In this document: positions 9,067 to 19,052 of the stretch, piece by piece
Position numbering within the stretch: position 1 is the stretch's first letter
Layout: each line of letters starts with the position of its first letter
Source: Stutzerimonas xanthomarina
GTDB taxonomy: Bacteria; Pseudomonadota; Gammaproteobacteria; Pseudomonadales; Pseudomonadaceae
Assembly (NCBI RefSeq): GCF_003935375.1
Contig: NZ_RHQM01000019.1
Span: forward strand, 55,732 to 119,731
Direction: 5' to 3'
DNA length: 64,000 nt
Program-made: the position numbers and the translations under genes
The notes under the pieces: generated by a model
What the model saw: only the letters and a program-made list of their open reading frames with translations
What the model was told of the DNA's origin: nothing
Databases searched by the model: none

Positions 9067-10170
9067 TTAGCGCCAGTTGTACAGCTCCTTCTCGGAGATC
9101 TCGTGCATCGGCTTGACCTGTTCCTGGAAGGCTTTCATCGACGCCCAGATGCGGCCGTTCAGCTCGCTCTGTTCGGCCAGCTCGCCGAGCACCAGCTCCG
9201 ACTGCTCCTGCATGGCGCCGAGCACTTCGTCGGGGAAGCGCTTGAGCTCCACGCCTTGCTGCTTGAGCTGGTCCAGCGCCAGGGCGTTGTTGTAGACGTA
9301 GTCATCCATCATGTCGCGGCTGGCCGCACGGGTCGCCTCGGTGAGGATCGCCTGCAGGTCCTCGGGCAGGGTGTCCATCGCCTTCTGGTTCACCAGCAGC
9401 TCCAGCACCGCCTGCGGCTCCTGCCAGCCTGGGTAGTAGTAATACTTGGCGGCCTTGTGCAGACCGAAGGCCAGGTCGTTGTACGGGCTGACCCAGTCGG
9501 TGGCGTCGATGGCACCGGTCTGCAGCGCGGTAAACACTTCGCCGCCGGGCAGATTCACGGTGGTCGCGCCGAGACGCGCCAGCACTTCGCCACCGAGACC
9601 CGGCATGCGGATCTTCAGCCCGCGCAGGTCGTCCAGCGAACTGATTTCCTTGTTGTACCAGCCGCCCATCTGCATGCCGGTGTTGCCGACCACCATCGGC
9701 TTCACGCCGAAAGGTGCATAGGCCTCCTCCCAGAACTTCTGGCCTTCGCCCTTGCTCAGCCAGGCGTTCATCTCGATGGCGGACAGGCCGAACGGAACCG
9801 AGGTAAAAAACTGCGCGGTGGGCACCTTGCCCTTCCAGTAGTAGGCGGCGCCGTGGCCCAATTCGGCGGTGCCGCGGGAAACGGCATCGAACACTTCCAG
9901 CGCCGGGACCAGCTCACCGGCGGCGTAGACCTTGATGGTCAGGCGACCGTCGCTCATCACCTTTACGCGATCGGCCAGGCGCTCGGCGGCGGTGCCCAGG
10001 CCCGGGTAGTTCTTCGGCCAGGCGGTGACCATCTTCCAGGTGTAGGTCTTGGCGGGTTCGCTGGCGGCCTGCTGGCCTGTGGTTTCGACTTTCTTGTCGT
10101 CGTTGCAACCGGCGAGGCCGAGGGTGGCAAGCAAGGCAGCGGCAGCACCGAACAGATGGCGGCGTTTCAT
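9067..10170 (-). CDS. TRAP transporter solute receptor (DctP/TakP type), lipoprotein
   Basis: Periplasmic ligand-binding protein of the tripartite ATP-independent transporter class. From the ATG at 10170 (AAGGA nearby) it has a lipoprotein signal with a lipobox ending LAGC at about residue 22. The mature part has the DctP fold; the run KIRMPGLGGEVLARLGATTVNLPGGEVF and the nearby IDATDWVSPYNDLAFGLHK resemble the 2-oxoacid-binding TakP subgroup. At 367 residues it is normal length. No dctQ or dctM membrane gene is adjacent; the upstream neighbour is uvrD. The ligand (probably a 2-oxo acid or small carboxylate) is inferred from subgroup similarity only. Confidence 0.88.
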   Translation of the reverse strand: MKRRHLFGAAAALLATLGLAGCNDDKKVETTGQQAASEPAKTYTWKMVTAWPKNYPGLGTAAERLADRVKVMSDGRLTIKVYAAGELVPALEVFDAVSRGTAELGHGAAYYWKGKVPTAQFFTSVPFGLSAIEMNAWLSKGEGQKFWEEAYAPFGVKPMVVGNTGMQMGGWYNKEISSLDDLRGLKIRMPGLGGEVLARLGATTVNLPGGEVFTALQTGAIDATDWVSPYNDLAFGLHKAAKYYYYPGWQEPQAVLELLVNQKAMDTLPEDLQAILTEATRAASRDMMDDYVYNNALALDQLKQQGVELKRFPDEVLGAMQEQSELVLGELAEQSELNGRIWASMKAFQEQVKPMHEISEKELYNWR

Positions 10171-10243
10171 GGGTCGGTATCCTTGGAAGACTCTTCTTAT
10201 AGGAATGGCTTGTCGGTATGACGGGTTGACGTTAGCGTCAACC

Positions 10244-12433
10244 TCACAGGGCTTCAAGTTTTGCGTAGCTGAGCATCAGCCATTTGCTGCCCTCATCCTC
10301 GAAATTCACCTGCACCCGGGCCTGGGCGCCGGAGCCTTCGAAGTTGAGGATGGTGCCTTCGCCGAACAGCGAGTGGCGTACACGCTGGCCGAGGCTGAAC
10401 GGCGTTTCCGGCACGCCGGCGCCGTCGAACAGCGACGAGCCGCTCATGCTCTTGCCGCTGAACGAGCGCGTCACGGTATTGCTCAGACGTACTTCCTGGA
10501 TCAGCGCCGGCGGCACTTCGCGGACGAAACGCGAGATCTTGTTATAGGTCTCGCTGCCGTACAGCCGGCGCGTTTCGGCGTAGGTGATCACCAGCTGCTG
10601 CATGGCGCGGGTGATGCCGACGTAGGCCAGGCGGCGTTCTTCTTCCAGACGGCCGGATTCCTCCAGGCTCATCTTGTGCGGGAACAGGCCTTCCTCCATG
10701 CCGACCAGGAACACCAGCGGGAACTCCAGGCCCTTGGCGCTGTGCAGGGTCATCAGCTGCACGCTGTCCTCATGGTCGCCGGCCTGCTGCTCGCCGGCCT
10801 CCAGCGAGGCGTGGTCGAGAAAGGCCGCCAGCGGTGACTGGACGTCGTCGTCCTCTTCGCTGTAGCTGTCGAAGGCGCGCGCGGCGGAGACCAGTTCCTC
10901 GAGGTTTTCCACCCGCGCCTGGGCTTTCTCGCCCTTCTCGTCGCGGTGATAGGCAAGCAGCCCGGACTGCTCGATGACCAGCTGCGCCATGTTGTGCAGC
11001 TGCATGCCTTCGACCTTCAGCGCCAGCGTGTCGACCAGCTCGACAAAGGCGTTCAGCGCGCTGGCAGCGCGGCCGGAAACCGCCTTGGTACCGACCGCCT
11101 GATGCAGCGCCGCCCACATCGACAGGCCCTGATCACGCGCCAGCTGGCGCAGTGCTTCGACGGTCTTCTCGCCGATGCCGCGCGCCGGCACGTTGATCAC
11201 CCGTTCCAGCGCCGCGTCGTTGTCGCGGGTCTGGATCAGCCGCAGGTAGGCCATGGCGTTCTTGATCTCGGCGCGCTCGAAGAAGCGCTGGCCGCCGTAG
11301 ATGCGGTAGGGAATCTTCTCGCGCAGCAGCGCCTCTTCCAGCACCCGCGACTGGGCGTTGGAGCGGTAGAGGATGGCGATCTCGCTGCGGCTCATGCCGT
11401 CGCGGATGGCCTTCTCGATGCTCTCGACCACGTAGCGCGCTTCGTCGTGCTCGTTGAACGCAGCGTACAGGCTGATCGGCTCGCCCTCGCAGCCGGAAGT
11501 CCAGAGCTCCTTGCCGAGACGGCCCTGGTTGTTGGCGATCAGCGCGTTGGCGGCCTTGAGGATGCAGGCGGTGGAGCGGTAGTTCTGCTCCAGGCGGATG
11601 GTTTCGGCGTCGGGGAAGTCCTGGCTGAACTGGTGCAGGTTCTCGATCCGCGCGCCGCGCCAGCCGTAGATAGACTGGTCGTCGTCGCCGACCACCATCA
11701 GGCTCTCGCCGCCCTTGGCCAGCAGCCGCAGCCAGGCGTACTGCACGGCGTTGGTGTCCTGGAACTCGTCCACCAGCACGTGGCGGAAACGCCGCTGGTA
11801 GTGATCGAGCAGGCCCGGGTGGTCGCGCCACAGGTCCAGGGCGCGCAGCAGCAGCTCGGAGAAGTCGATCACCCCGGCGCGGGCGCAGGCCTCTTCATAG
11901 GCTTCGTAGATCTTCAGCTGGGTGGCGAGGAACAGATCACCGCCGGCCTGGATGTTGCGCGGACGCAGGCCTTCGTCCTTCTGCGCGTTGATCCACCACT
12001 GCGCCTGGCGCGCTGGCCAGCGTTGCTCGTCGAGGCCGAGTTCGCGGATCACCCGCTTGACCAGCCGCTGCTGGTCGTCGGAATCGAGGATCTGGAAGTT
12101 CTGCGCCAGCTTGGCCTCCTGCCAGTGCGCGCGCAGAAGGCGGTGGGCCAGGCCGTGAAAGGTGCCCACCCACATGCCCTGCGGGTTCACGTGCAGCAGC
12201 TGCTCGATGCGCTGGCGCATCTCGGCGGCAGCCTTGTTGGTGAAGGTCACCGACAGGATCGAGTGCAGCGAGGCGCGTTCGACCTGGTGCAGCCACGCGA
12301 TACGGTGCACCAGAACGCGGGTCTTGCCCGAGCCGGCGCCAGCCAATACCAGCTGGCGGCCAAGCGGCGCGGCCACGGCCTGGCGTTGAGCATCGTTGAG
12401 GGAATTCAGGAGGAGAGAGAGATCGTCATGCAT
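10244..12433 (-). CDS. uvrD: DNA helicase II (UvrD), SF1A 3'-5' helicase
   Basis: 729-residue superfamily 1 helicase acting in nucleotide excision and mismatch repair. Visible motifs: Q motif LNDAQRQAV, Walker A GAGSGKT near residue 33, motif Ia [11 protein letters not shown], motif [10 protein letters not shown], motif [17 protein letters not shown], motif IV region EQNYRST, motif [13 protein letters not shown], and motif [10 protein letters not shown]. The C-terminus has the conserved tail ([12 protein letters not shown]...[23 protein letters not shown]) expected for UvrD rather than Rep. E. coli UvrD is 720 residues. It is divergent from the GGDEF/EAL gene. Confidence 0.96.
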   Translation of the reverse strand: MHDDLSLLLNSLNDAQRQAVAAPLGRQLVLAGAGSGKTRVLVHRIAWLHQVERASLHSILSVTFTNKAAAEMRQRIEQLLHVNPQGMWVGTFHGLAHRLLRAHWQEAKLAQNFQILDSDDQQRLVKRVIRELGLDEQRWPARQAQWWINAQKDEGLRPRNIQAGGDLFLATQLKIYEAYEEACARAGVIDFSELLLRALDLWRDHPGLLDHYQRRFRHVLVDEFQDTNAVQYAWLRLLAKGGESLMVVGDDDQSIYGWRGARIENLHQFSQDFPDAETIRLEQNYRSTACILKAANALIANNQGRLGKELWTSGCEGEPISLYAAFNEHDEARYVVESIEKAIRDGMSRSEIAILYRSNAQSRVLEEALLREKIPYRIYGGQRFFERAEIKNAMAYLRLIQTRDNDAALERVINVPARGIGEKTVEALRQLARDQGLSMWAALHQAVGTKAVSGRAASALNAFVELVDTLALKVEGMQLHNMAQLVIEQSGLLAYHRDEKGEKAQARVENLEELVSAARAFDSYSEEDDDVQSPLAAFLDHASLEAGEQQAGDHEDSVQLMTLHSAKGLEFPLVFLVGMEEGLFPHKMSLEESGRLEEERRLAYVGITRAMQQLVITYAETRRLYGSETYNKISRFVREVPPALIQEVRLSNTVTRSFSGKSMSGSSLFDGAGVPETPFSLGQRVRHSLFGEGTILNFEGSGAQARVQVNFEDEGSKWLMLSYAKLEAL

Positions 12434-12688
12434 CGCGGCATTCTATTGGAAATGCCTGCGCTGCGCTCGCCCTGCGGTCCATTTGGGGATGCCGTCTGCG
12501 GCAAACCGGCGCGGGCACGGTCCTGGTTGATCGCGCCTGGTGGAACCTTCCGCTGGTCGGCTGGAGTACCGATCGCCGTTTTTCCGACGCACCATGGTAT
12601 GACGCGACGCCATCAACGTGCCATTATCGACGGTGGTATGGTTCCGAGGGAGCCTGTTTTAGGTGCAGTTATTACTAGAACAATATTC

Positions 12689-15541
12689 ATGACCGATTCC
12701 ATCCGAGCCGCCTGCCCGGCATCAACACAGCCATTGTCCCGCGGGGCGTCGGCGGCCGATATCGTTGCCGAGCGTACCCGGCTGCTGTATCGAGGTTCGC
12801 GCGTACCTGCCTGGCTGTTATTGCTGACGACACTGGTTCTCGGCGTGGTGCTCTGGGGCGAGCAGGGCGGTGTCGAGCTCGGGCTGTGGCTTGGCTGGAT
12901 GGGCGCGCTGGCACTGTTGCGCTTGCAGCAGATATTCGCCTTCAACCGAGCCAGCCCCGAGGCGCAGGCCGCGCCGTGCTGGCGCTGGCGCTTTCTGCTC
13001 GGAAGTGGCGCGTCTGCGCTGAGCCTGTGCTACGCCATGGTCGTGCTGGTGCCGGCCGATGTCTTCGTTACCCAAGCGCTGCTGTACGGGCTGATCGGTT
13101 CGGTCGTCGTGGCCGCCAGCGTCGCTTACGGGGTCTGCCTGCCCGCCTTCTTCAGTTTCGCCGTGCCCAGTCTGTTGCCGACCGGCCTTCTGCTGATGAC
13201 CAGCGGCTATCCGTTGCAGCAGGGCTGGGGTTTGCTGGCGATGATCGTGCTGGCCACCCTCAGCCTGATCGGCTGGCAGATCAGCCGGCTGGTGAACGAC
13301 GGGCTCGAACAGCGGCTGCATAGGCAGCAGCTGATCGAGCGGCTGGAAACCGCCGGCCGCGAAGCCGACCAGCTCAATCGCCGTTTGGCCTCGGAAGTCG
13401 AGCAACGCCGCCATGCCGAAAAGCAGCTGCGCAGTGCCTACGATGGCCTCGAGCAGCGCGTCGCCGAGCGCACCGCGGAACTCGCGCAGCTCGCCGAAGA
13501 GCTGGGGGAAAGCGAGGCGCGGCTGAATCTAGCGCTGGACGCCAGTGGCCTCGGCCTGTGGGACTGGGATCTGCAGAACAACCATGTTCATCATTCCCGT
13601 CTGGAGGTGGTGTTCGGCATCGGCCGGCAGCACCGCTACGACGAGGATGGCTCGCCGTTGCCGGACATCCATCCCAAGGATCTGGAAGGCGTGCGCGCCA
13701 TCCTGATCGCGCACCTGAAGGGCGAAACCGAGCAGTTTGCCGTCGAGTACCGTGCGTTGCGCGCCGACGGCAGCGAAATATGGCTCGAGGATCGCGGCCG
13801 GGTGATCCAGCGCGACGCCGCTGGCCGTGCCCTGCGCATGATCGGCACCCGTCGCGACATCAGCGAGCTGCGCCGCCAGGCCGAACAGCAGCGCCTGGCA
13901 GCGACGGTGTTCGAGGCGGCCAGCGAAGGCATGGTGATCATGAACGATCACTACCGCGTGCTGGCGGTCAACGACGCCTGCTGCGCGCTGTCCGGCTACA
14001 GCCGCGAGGAATTGCTCGGGCACAGCGTGGCGCGCATCGCCGGTTCGCCGGAGAGTCAGCGCCAGTACCAGACCATGCGTGAAGCGCTGGAACTGCACGG
14101 TCACTGGCAGGGCGAGCTGATCGAAACCCGCAAGAGCGGCGAGGTCTACCCGCAGTGGGTACAGCTGCGCGAAGTGCGCGATGCCAACGACAGCGTCACC
14201 CATGTGGTCGCGTTCATCTCCGACATCAGCGTGCGGCGCAAGATCGAAGAGCGTCTGCGCTACCTGACCCATTACGACGACCTCACCGGGCTGGCCAACC
14301 GCGGCCTGCTCAAGGAGCGTCTGCACGAGGCCTGCCAGCGGGTGCGCCGCAACGGCCGCAACATGGCGGTGCTCTACATCGACCTGGACCGCTTCAAGCT
14401 GCTCAACGAAAGCCTCGGGCACGAGGCCGCCGACGCATTGCTGCGCGAGATGTCGCGGCGCATCACCCAGACCCTGGCAGATGCTGACACCATCGCGCGG
14501 CTGTCCGGCGACGAGTTCGTCGTGCTGTTCGACGCCTACGGCAGCCTCAGCAGCCTCGCGCATCTGGGCAGCCGGCTGCTGCAGCGAATCCGCAAGCCGC
14601 TGATCATCGATGAGCAGGAGCTGGTCATCAGCGCCTCCATCGGCGTCAGCCTGATGCCGGACAACAGCCGTGACGCGGAAGTGCTGCTGCGCCAGGCGAA
14701 CATGGCCATGCAGCAGGCCAAGCATCTGGGCGGCAACACGCTGCAGTTCTTCACCGACCGGCCGCAGGCGTCGAGCATGCAGTACCTGCAGCTGGAGAAT
14801 CAGCTGCGCAAAGCGCTGGAAGTCGGCCAGCTGGAAGTCTTCTATCAGCCACGTCTGAGCTTGGCCGACGATGCTCTGGAGGCCGCCGAAGCGCTGGTGC
14901 GCTGGCGTCATCCGCAGCGCGGGCTGGTCGCGCCGGCGCACTTCATTCCGCTGGCGGAAGAAACCGGTTTGATCATTCCGCTCGGTGAATTCGTCCTGCG
15001 CGAGGCCTGCCGCCAGGCACGCCAGTGGCAGCAGGACGGGCTGGCCGAGATTCGCGTGTCGGTGAACCTCTCGGTCAAGCAGCTGCGCCAGGGCAACTTC
15101 GTCAGCCTGGTGCGCCAGGTGCTGGAGGAAACCGGGCTGCCGGCGACCATGCTGGAGCTGGAGTTGACCGAAAGCCAGCTACTGGACGACATCGACAATG
15201 CCATCAGCATCAGCGAGCAGCTGCGCGCATTGGGCGTGCGGCTGGCGATCGACGACTTCGGCACCGGCTTCTCGTCGCTGAGTTACCTCAAGCGCTTCCC
15301 GGTGGACTACGTGAAGATCGACCGCTCGTTCATCAGCGAGCTGGAGCATTCCAGCCAGGATGCGGCGATTACCCGGGCGATCATCGCCATGGTCCACAGC
15401 CTGGAACGCAAGGTGGTGGCCGAGGGTGTGGAAACCCAGGCGCAGATGGATTTCCTCAAGGCCAACCAGTGCGACGAAATCCAGGGTTACCTGCTCAGCC
15501 CGCCGGTGCCGGCCGAGCAGTTCGCCGAGCTGCTGCGCTAG
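12689..15541 (+). CDS. Membrane-bound PAS-PAS-GGDEF-EAL cyclic-di-GMP protein
   Basis: 950-residue signalling protein. Several N-terminal transmembrane helices (about 35-200) are followed by a coiled coil (about 205-275), PAS/PAC domains at about 280-395 and 400-530, a GGDEF domain at about 540-700 and an EAL domain at about 710-950. The cyclase signature reads SGDEF at 606-610, with the first Gly replaced, and no RxxD inhibitory site is seen in front of it. The EAL domain has EAL at 734-736, [22 protein letters not shown] and VAEGVET, so phosphodiesterase activity is likely; cyclase activity is uncertain. The ATG at 12689 lacks a clear ribosome-binding site; an in-frame ATG near 12636 is an alternative. 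Confidence 0.88.
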   Translation: MTDSIRAACPASTQPLSRGASAADIVAERTRLLYRGSRVPAWLLLLTTLVLGVVLWGEQGGVELGLWLGWMGALALLRLQQIFAFNRASPEAQAAPCWRWRFLLGSGASALSLCYAMVVLVPADVFVTQALLYGLIGSVVVAASVAYGVCLPAFFSFAVPSLLPTGLLLMTSGYPLQQGWGLLAMIVLATLSLIGWQISRLVNDGLEQRLHRQQLIERLETAGREADQLNRRLASEVEQRRHAEKQLRSAYDGLEQRVAERTAELAQLAEELGESEARLNLALDASGLGLWDWDLQNNHVHHSRLEVVFGIGRQHRYDEDGSPLPDIHPKDLEGVRAILIAHLKGETEQFAVEYRALRADGSEIWLEDRGRVIQRDAAGRALRMIGTRRDISELRRQAEQQRLAATVFEAASEGMVIMNDHYRVLAVNDACCALSGYSREELLGHSVARIAGSPESQRQYQTMREALELHGHWQGELIETRKSGEVYPQWVQLREVRDANDSVTHVVAFISDISVRRKIEERLRYLTHYDDLTGLANRGLLKERLHEACQRVRRNGRNMAVLYIDLDRFKLLNESLGHEAADALLREMSRRITQTLADADTIARLSGDEFVVLFDAYGSLSSLAHLGSRLLQRIRKPLIIDEQELVISASIGVSLMPDNSRDAEVLLRQANMAMQQAKHLGGNTLQFFTDRPQASSMQYLQLENQLRKALEVGQLEVFYQPRLSLADDALEAAEALVRWRHPQRGLVAPAHFIPLAEETGLIIPLGEFVLREACRQARQWQQDGLAEIRVSVNLSVKQLRQGNFVSLVRQVLEETGLPATMLELELTESQLLDDIDNAISISEQLRALGVRLAIDDFGTGFSSLSYLKRFPVDYVKIDRSFISELEHSSQDAAITRAIIAMVHSLERKVVAEGVETQAQMDFLKANQCDEIQGYLLSPPVPAEQFAELLR

Positions 15542-15574
15542 GCTGCGGCGCCGCAACGCGGCGCCAACCCGATC

Positions 15575-16948
15575 TCAACCGCGAGTGGTGCTGCCGTCGA
15601 GTTCGCGCATCAGCAGGGCGTAGCGCAGATCGACGTCTTCCGGCACCGGCTGGTAGACCGTGTGACCGTCGCCCGGAGCCACCTCGATGGATTCGCCGCG
15701 CTTGTTCTCCAGCTGCTCCAGGCGCAGGTTGAGGTTGCCCTGCGGCGTCATCAGTTCCAGCTTGTCGCCAACCGCGAAGCGGTTCTTCACCGTCACCTCG
15801 GCCAGGCCGTTGCGGCGTTCGCCGGTCAGCTCGCCGACGAACTGCTGACGCTCGGAGAGCGAGAAGCCGCGCTCGTAGTTCTGGTATTCGTCGTGCACAT
15901 GGCGGCGCAGGAAGCCCTCGGTGTAGCCGCGGTGGGCTAGTGATTCGAGGGTGTCCATCAGCGACTTGTCGAACGGCCGACCGGCGAGGGCGTCGTCGAT
16001 GGCCTTGCGGTAGACCTGCGCAGTGCGCGCCACGTAGTAGTGGCTCTTGGTGCGGCCTTCGATCTTCAGCGAGTGCACGCCCATCTGCACCAGGCGCTCG
16101 ACGTGCTGCACGGCGCGCAGGTCCTTGGAGTTCATGATGTAGGTGCCGTGCTCGTCCTCGAAGGCGGACATGAATTCGCCTGGACGGCTGCTGTCTTCGA
16201 GCAGGAATACCTCATCGGTCGGCGCGCCGATACCGAGGGTTGGGTCGGGGCTGGGAGTTTGTGCCGGCTGCACGACGATCGGCTCGTACTTGTGCACGAT
16301 GTCGCCAACTTCGTTCTCCTTCGCCTCATGGGTCTTGTACTCCCAGCGGCAGGCGTTGGTGCAGCTGCCCTGGTTGGGGTCGCGCTTGTTGATGTAGCCG
16401 GACAGCAGGCAGCGGCCGGAATAGGCCATGCACAGCGCACCGTGGACGAACACTTCCAGCTCCATGCCCGGCACCTGTTCGCGGATCTCGCCAATCTCCT
16501 CCAGCGACAGCTCGCGGGAGAGGATCACGCGGCTGACGCCCTGGCCCTCCCAGAACTTCACCGTCGCCCAGTTCACCGCATTGGCCTGCACCGAGAGGTG
16601 GATGGTCTGCTGCGGGAAGTGCTGGCGCACCAGCATGATCAGCCCGGGGTCGGACATGATCAGCGCATCCGGTCCCATCGCCACCACCGGCTCCAGATCC
16701 TTGATGAAGGTCTTCAGCTTGGCGTTGTGCGGGGCGATGTTGACCACCACGTAGAACTGCTTGCCCAGTGCATGTGCTTCGTCGATGCCAAGCTTGAGGT
16801 TGGCATGGTCGAACTCGTTGTTGCGCACGCGCAGGCTGTAGCGCGGCTGCCCGGCGTACACCGCATCGGCGCCGTAGGCGAAGGCATAGCGCATGGATTT
16901 CAGCGTGCCGGCAGGTGACAGCAGCTCGGTGCGGTAGGGGGTGCTCAT
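15575..16948 (-). CDS. trhP: Peptidase U32-family tRNA hydroxylation protein TrhP (YegQ)
   Basis: 457-residue U32-family protein. E. coli TrhP (YegQ) works in prephenate-dependent formation of 5-hydroxyuridine at the tRNA wobble position. Diagnostic segments are ELLSPAGTLKSMRYAFAYGADAVYAG at the N-terminus, the U32 signature EVFVHGALCMAYSGRCLLSGY, and four conserved cysteines (ALC, GRC, GSC, NAC), consistent with the metal or Fe-S site suggested for the family. The C-terminus has the small beta-rich domain of the long U32 form. The start at 16948 (MSTPYRTELLSP) is chosen because homologues begin near the ELLSPAG motif; an ATG eight codons upstream is possible. Family membership is strong, and the exact member is by length and similarity. 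Confidence 0.88.
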   Translation of the reverse strand: MSTPYRTELLSPAGTLKSMRYAFAYGADAVYAGQPRYSLRVRNNEFDHANLKLGIDEAHALGKQFYVVVNIAPHNAKLKTFIKDLEPVVAMGPDALIMSDPGLIMLVRQHFPQQTIHLSVQANAVNWATVKFWEGQGVSRVILSRELSLEEIGEIREQVPGMELEVFVHGALCMAYSGRCLLSGYINKRDPNQGSCTNACRWEYKTHEAKENEVGDIVHKYEPIVVQPAQTPSPDPTLGIGAPTDEVFLLEDSSRPGEFMSAFEDEHGTYIMNSKDLRAVQHVERLVQMGVHSLKIEGRTKSHYYVARTAQVYRKAIDDALAGRPFDKSLMDTLESLAHRGYTEGFLRRHVHDEYQNYERGFSLSERQQFVGELTGERRNGLAEVTVKNRFAVGDKLELMTPQGNLNLRLEQLENKRGESIEVAPGDGHTVYQPVPEDVDLRYALLMRELDGSTTRG

Positions 16949-17046
16949 GGCGCGGGACTCGCAGGAGGGCATCGAAGAAGCGCGGCATTTTACTGCGCTC
17001 GGCGGTCGATTGCGCGTCGTCTGCGATATTCGGGGTGAGGCGCAAT

Positions 17047-17070
17047 GGCGCCCCGCCTGAGCGGGGCGCC
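17047..17070 (-). terminator. GC-rich hairpin after the YdcH-like gene
   Basis: GGCGCCCCGC and GCGGGGCGCC form a perfect 10-bp stem with a CTGA loop, six bases after the stop codon of the small gene. No long U run follows on the minus strand, so it may be a weak terminator or an RNA-stabilising hairpin. Confidence 0.55.
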
Positions 17071-17075
17071 GAGGA

Positions 17076-17294
17076 TCAGGCGGCGGGCGCTTCCTTGAGC
17101 ATGGCGTAGAGCCGGTCCTTGAGCTGCAGCTTCTCCTTCTTCAGGGTCTCGACCTCGCTGTCGGTGCCTGGGACGATGTGCGCTTCGATGTTCTTGACCC
17201 GCTGATCCAGCTCGTTGTGCTCGTCGAACAGGCGGGCAAAGGTCTTGTTTTCCGCCTTCAGGCGGGTGATCAGGTCGCGGTACTCGGGGAACAT
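17076..17294 (-). CDS. YdcH family protein (DUF465)
   Basis: 72-residue cytoplasmic protein starting MFPEYRDLITRLKAENKTFARLFDEHNELDQRVKNIE..., with the DUF465/YdcH hallmark of two amphipathic helices rich in Lys, Glu and Leu that can form a coiled coil. The function is unknown in this family. The ATG at 17294 has GGAG at proper spacing (CAGGAGTTGCC). It is a monocistronic unit flanked by hairpins on both sides. Confidence 0.88.
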   Translation of the reverse strand: MFPEYRDLITRLKAENKTFARLFDEHNELDQRVKNIEAHIVPGTDSEVETLKKEKLQLKDRLYAMLKEAPAA

Positions 17295-17426
17295 GGCAAC
17301 TCCTGCGGCATGGATGAGCGGTTGAGCAGATCGGCTCGGGCCGAGCTGCCTCGTGCTTCCATGGTCGTACCGGTGCTTGCCTGTGGTATTGACCCGCGTC
17401 ATACGCAGTCGGGAAGCCGGACAGCA

Positions 17427-17451
17427 AAACGCCGGGACGAGCCCGGCGTTT
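17427..17451 (-). terminator. Terminator of the ectABCD-ask operon
   Basis: AAACGCCGGG and CCCGGCGTTT form a perfect 10-bp stem with a five-base loop. On the minus strand the arm ends in a short T run (GTTTTG). It lies 16 bases beyond the stop of the ask gene and before the YdcH-like gene. Confidence 0.8.
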
Positions 17452-17467
17452 CGGTCTTGCGTCTGAA

Positions 17468-18898
17468 TTAGGCCGCAGCGATCACATCGCCGTGGTTTTC
17501 CGGCTCGATCAACGCGCGGTGCAGCGCGGCGATGGCGGCGTCGTAGTCCTCTTCATTGACCACGCACTGCATCTCCACCTGACGGATCGACTGGTGGATC
17601 GCCTGGATGCTGATGCCCGCTTCGGCCAGCGCCGCCACGGTCTTGGCCAGGATGCCCTTGACCTTGAGGTCCGAACCGATCGCCGAAACGATGGCCAGGT
17701 TGTGCACCGTGACCTCGGCCGCGGGGTACTTTTCCTCGATCAGCTTGGCCGCGCGGTTGATCAGCTTGCGCGAGCCGGAGGCGTAGTAGGTGATGCTGTT
17801 GGCATCGGAGTCCTTGTTCACCACGTAGAGCTTGAGCTGCTTGAGCAGCTTGCTGATCTCCATGTCATGGCTGATGTCGCCGAGCATGTCCTGGTCGAAC
17901 ACCTCGATGCCGAAGACGTCCTTGCGCCCGGCGATGATTTCCACGCAGGGCTTCTCGCTCTTGTAGTCCTGGCTGATCAGCGTGCCGCCGTGCTCGGGCT
18001 CGAAGGCATTCTTGATGCGCAGCTCGACACCGGCACGGCGCAGGGTCTTGGCCGCGCGCGGGTGGATCGCTTCCATGCCGAGGTTCGACAGCTGGTCGGC
18101 AACGTCGTAGTTGGTGCGGCCGATGGTCACCACCTTGTCGGCACCGACCAGGTTCGGGTCGGCGGAAGAGAGGTGGAATTCCTTGTGGATGATCGCTTCA
18201 TGCGCGCCGGTGGCGGCGGCGATCTGGGCGAAGGTGATCTCGCTGTAGCCACGGTCGTAGGTGTTCATCAGGCCTTCGGCGCAATGCGTGTAGCCGGTGG
18301 CGACCACCAGTTCGCGGCTCAGGTCGAAGCCGGCAAAGTGGCTGGCGATCATCTCCTCGAACGGCAGCGGCGCCTCCTGCTGCCAGCCGGTAAGGTCGGC
18401 CAGGCGCGCGTTGACGCCGCGCTGCTTGAGCGCCAGCACCGAGTTGAAGGCACTGTGCGCTTCACCGAGGGAGGCGAGCATCTCGCGCACCTTCATCAGA
18501 TGCTCGGAGAGCTGGAAGTGGCCGTAGGCGCAGAGCTTCTGCAGGCTGTGCATGCACTCGCTGGCGTCGTCGATGCGCGAATTGATGAACTGGTTGGCGG
18601 CGTGCAGCTCGTACTCGGAGCTGAACAGCTCGGCGTTCTTCGCCAGCATGCGCTGGCGCACGCCTTCCAGCGCCTCGCGCCAGGCGCCTTCGCTCTGGGC
18701 ATCGGCAAAACGCTGGTAGACGCCGGGCTCGCCGGTCTTCTTGTGTTCCAACAGCAGATTGGTCATGCCGCTGTAGGCCGAGACGACGAAGATGCGCTGG
18801 TACAGCGCTGCGCCTTCCCGGCGGCCGATGAAGATGTTGTCGAGGACTTCCTCGAAGCGGCTCATCGACGTGCCGCCGATCTTTTCTACGGTATGCAT
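17468..18898 (-). CDS. ask: Ectoine-pathway aspartate kinase (Ask_Ect)
   Basis: Aspartokinase feeding L-aspartyl phosphate into ectoine synthesis. The 476-residue protein starts MHTVEKIGGTSMSRFEEVLDN, the lysC-like nucleotide-binding start (KxGGTS). It has long insertions relative to LysC and two C-terminal ACT-type segments (AIVSAIGSDLKVKGILAKTVAALAEAGISIQAIHQS...). It resembles the specialised Ask_Ect group found at the end of ect operons, whose members escape normal feedback by threonine and lysine. It lies 154 bases after ectD on the same strand and before a terminator, so it is probably the last gene of the operon. The ATG at 18898 is used; longer in-frame starts have no support. Confidence 0.9.
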   Translation of the reverse strand: MHTVEKIGGTSMSRFEEVLDNIFIGRREGAALYQRIFVVSAYSGMTNLLLEHKKTGEPGVYQRFADAQSEGAWREALEGVRQRMLAKNAELFSSEYELHAANQFINSRIDDASECMHSLQKLCAYGHFQLSEHLMKVREMLASLGEAHSAFNSVLALKQRGVNARLADLTGWQQEAPLPFEEMIASHFAGFDLSRELVVATGYTHCAEGLMNTYDRGYSEITFAQIAAATGAHEAIIHKEFHLSSADPNLVGADKVVTIGRTNYDVADQLSNLGMEAIHPRAAKTLRRAGVELRIKNAFEPEHGGTLISQDYKSEKPCVEIIAGRKDVFGIEVFDQDMLGDISHDMEISKLLKQLKLYVVNKDSDANSITYYASGSRKLINRAAKLIEEKYPAAEVTVHNLAIVSAIGSDLKVKGILAKTVAALAEAGISIQAIHQSIRQVEMQCVVNEEDYDAAIAALHRALIEPENHGDVIAAA

Positions 18899-19052
18899 CT
18901 TTATATTGCGTCCGAATCTGGCAGGCCGTTGACGGGCCCGGTGCGGCTGGCGCACCTGTCGATCAACGAGCTGGAAGTGAGTTCATCCCTGGGCCGATAA
19001 GCGATCGGCCAAGCCGGGGGATCGGGCCCGTCATCAGACGCGCCCGATCGCC

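Noticed and set aside
10946..12688. Long open frame upstream of the GGDEF-EAL gene on the plus strand
   Set aside because: It is antisense to uvrD, which has all helicase motifs. High GC content produces long shadow frames; only the part from about 12689 encodes a recognisable protein.
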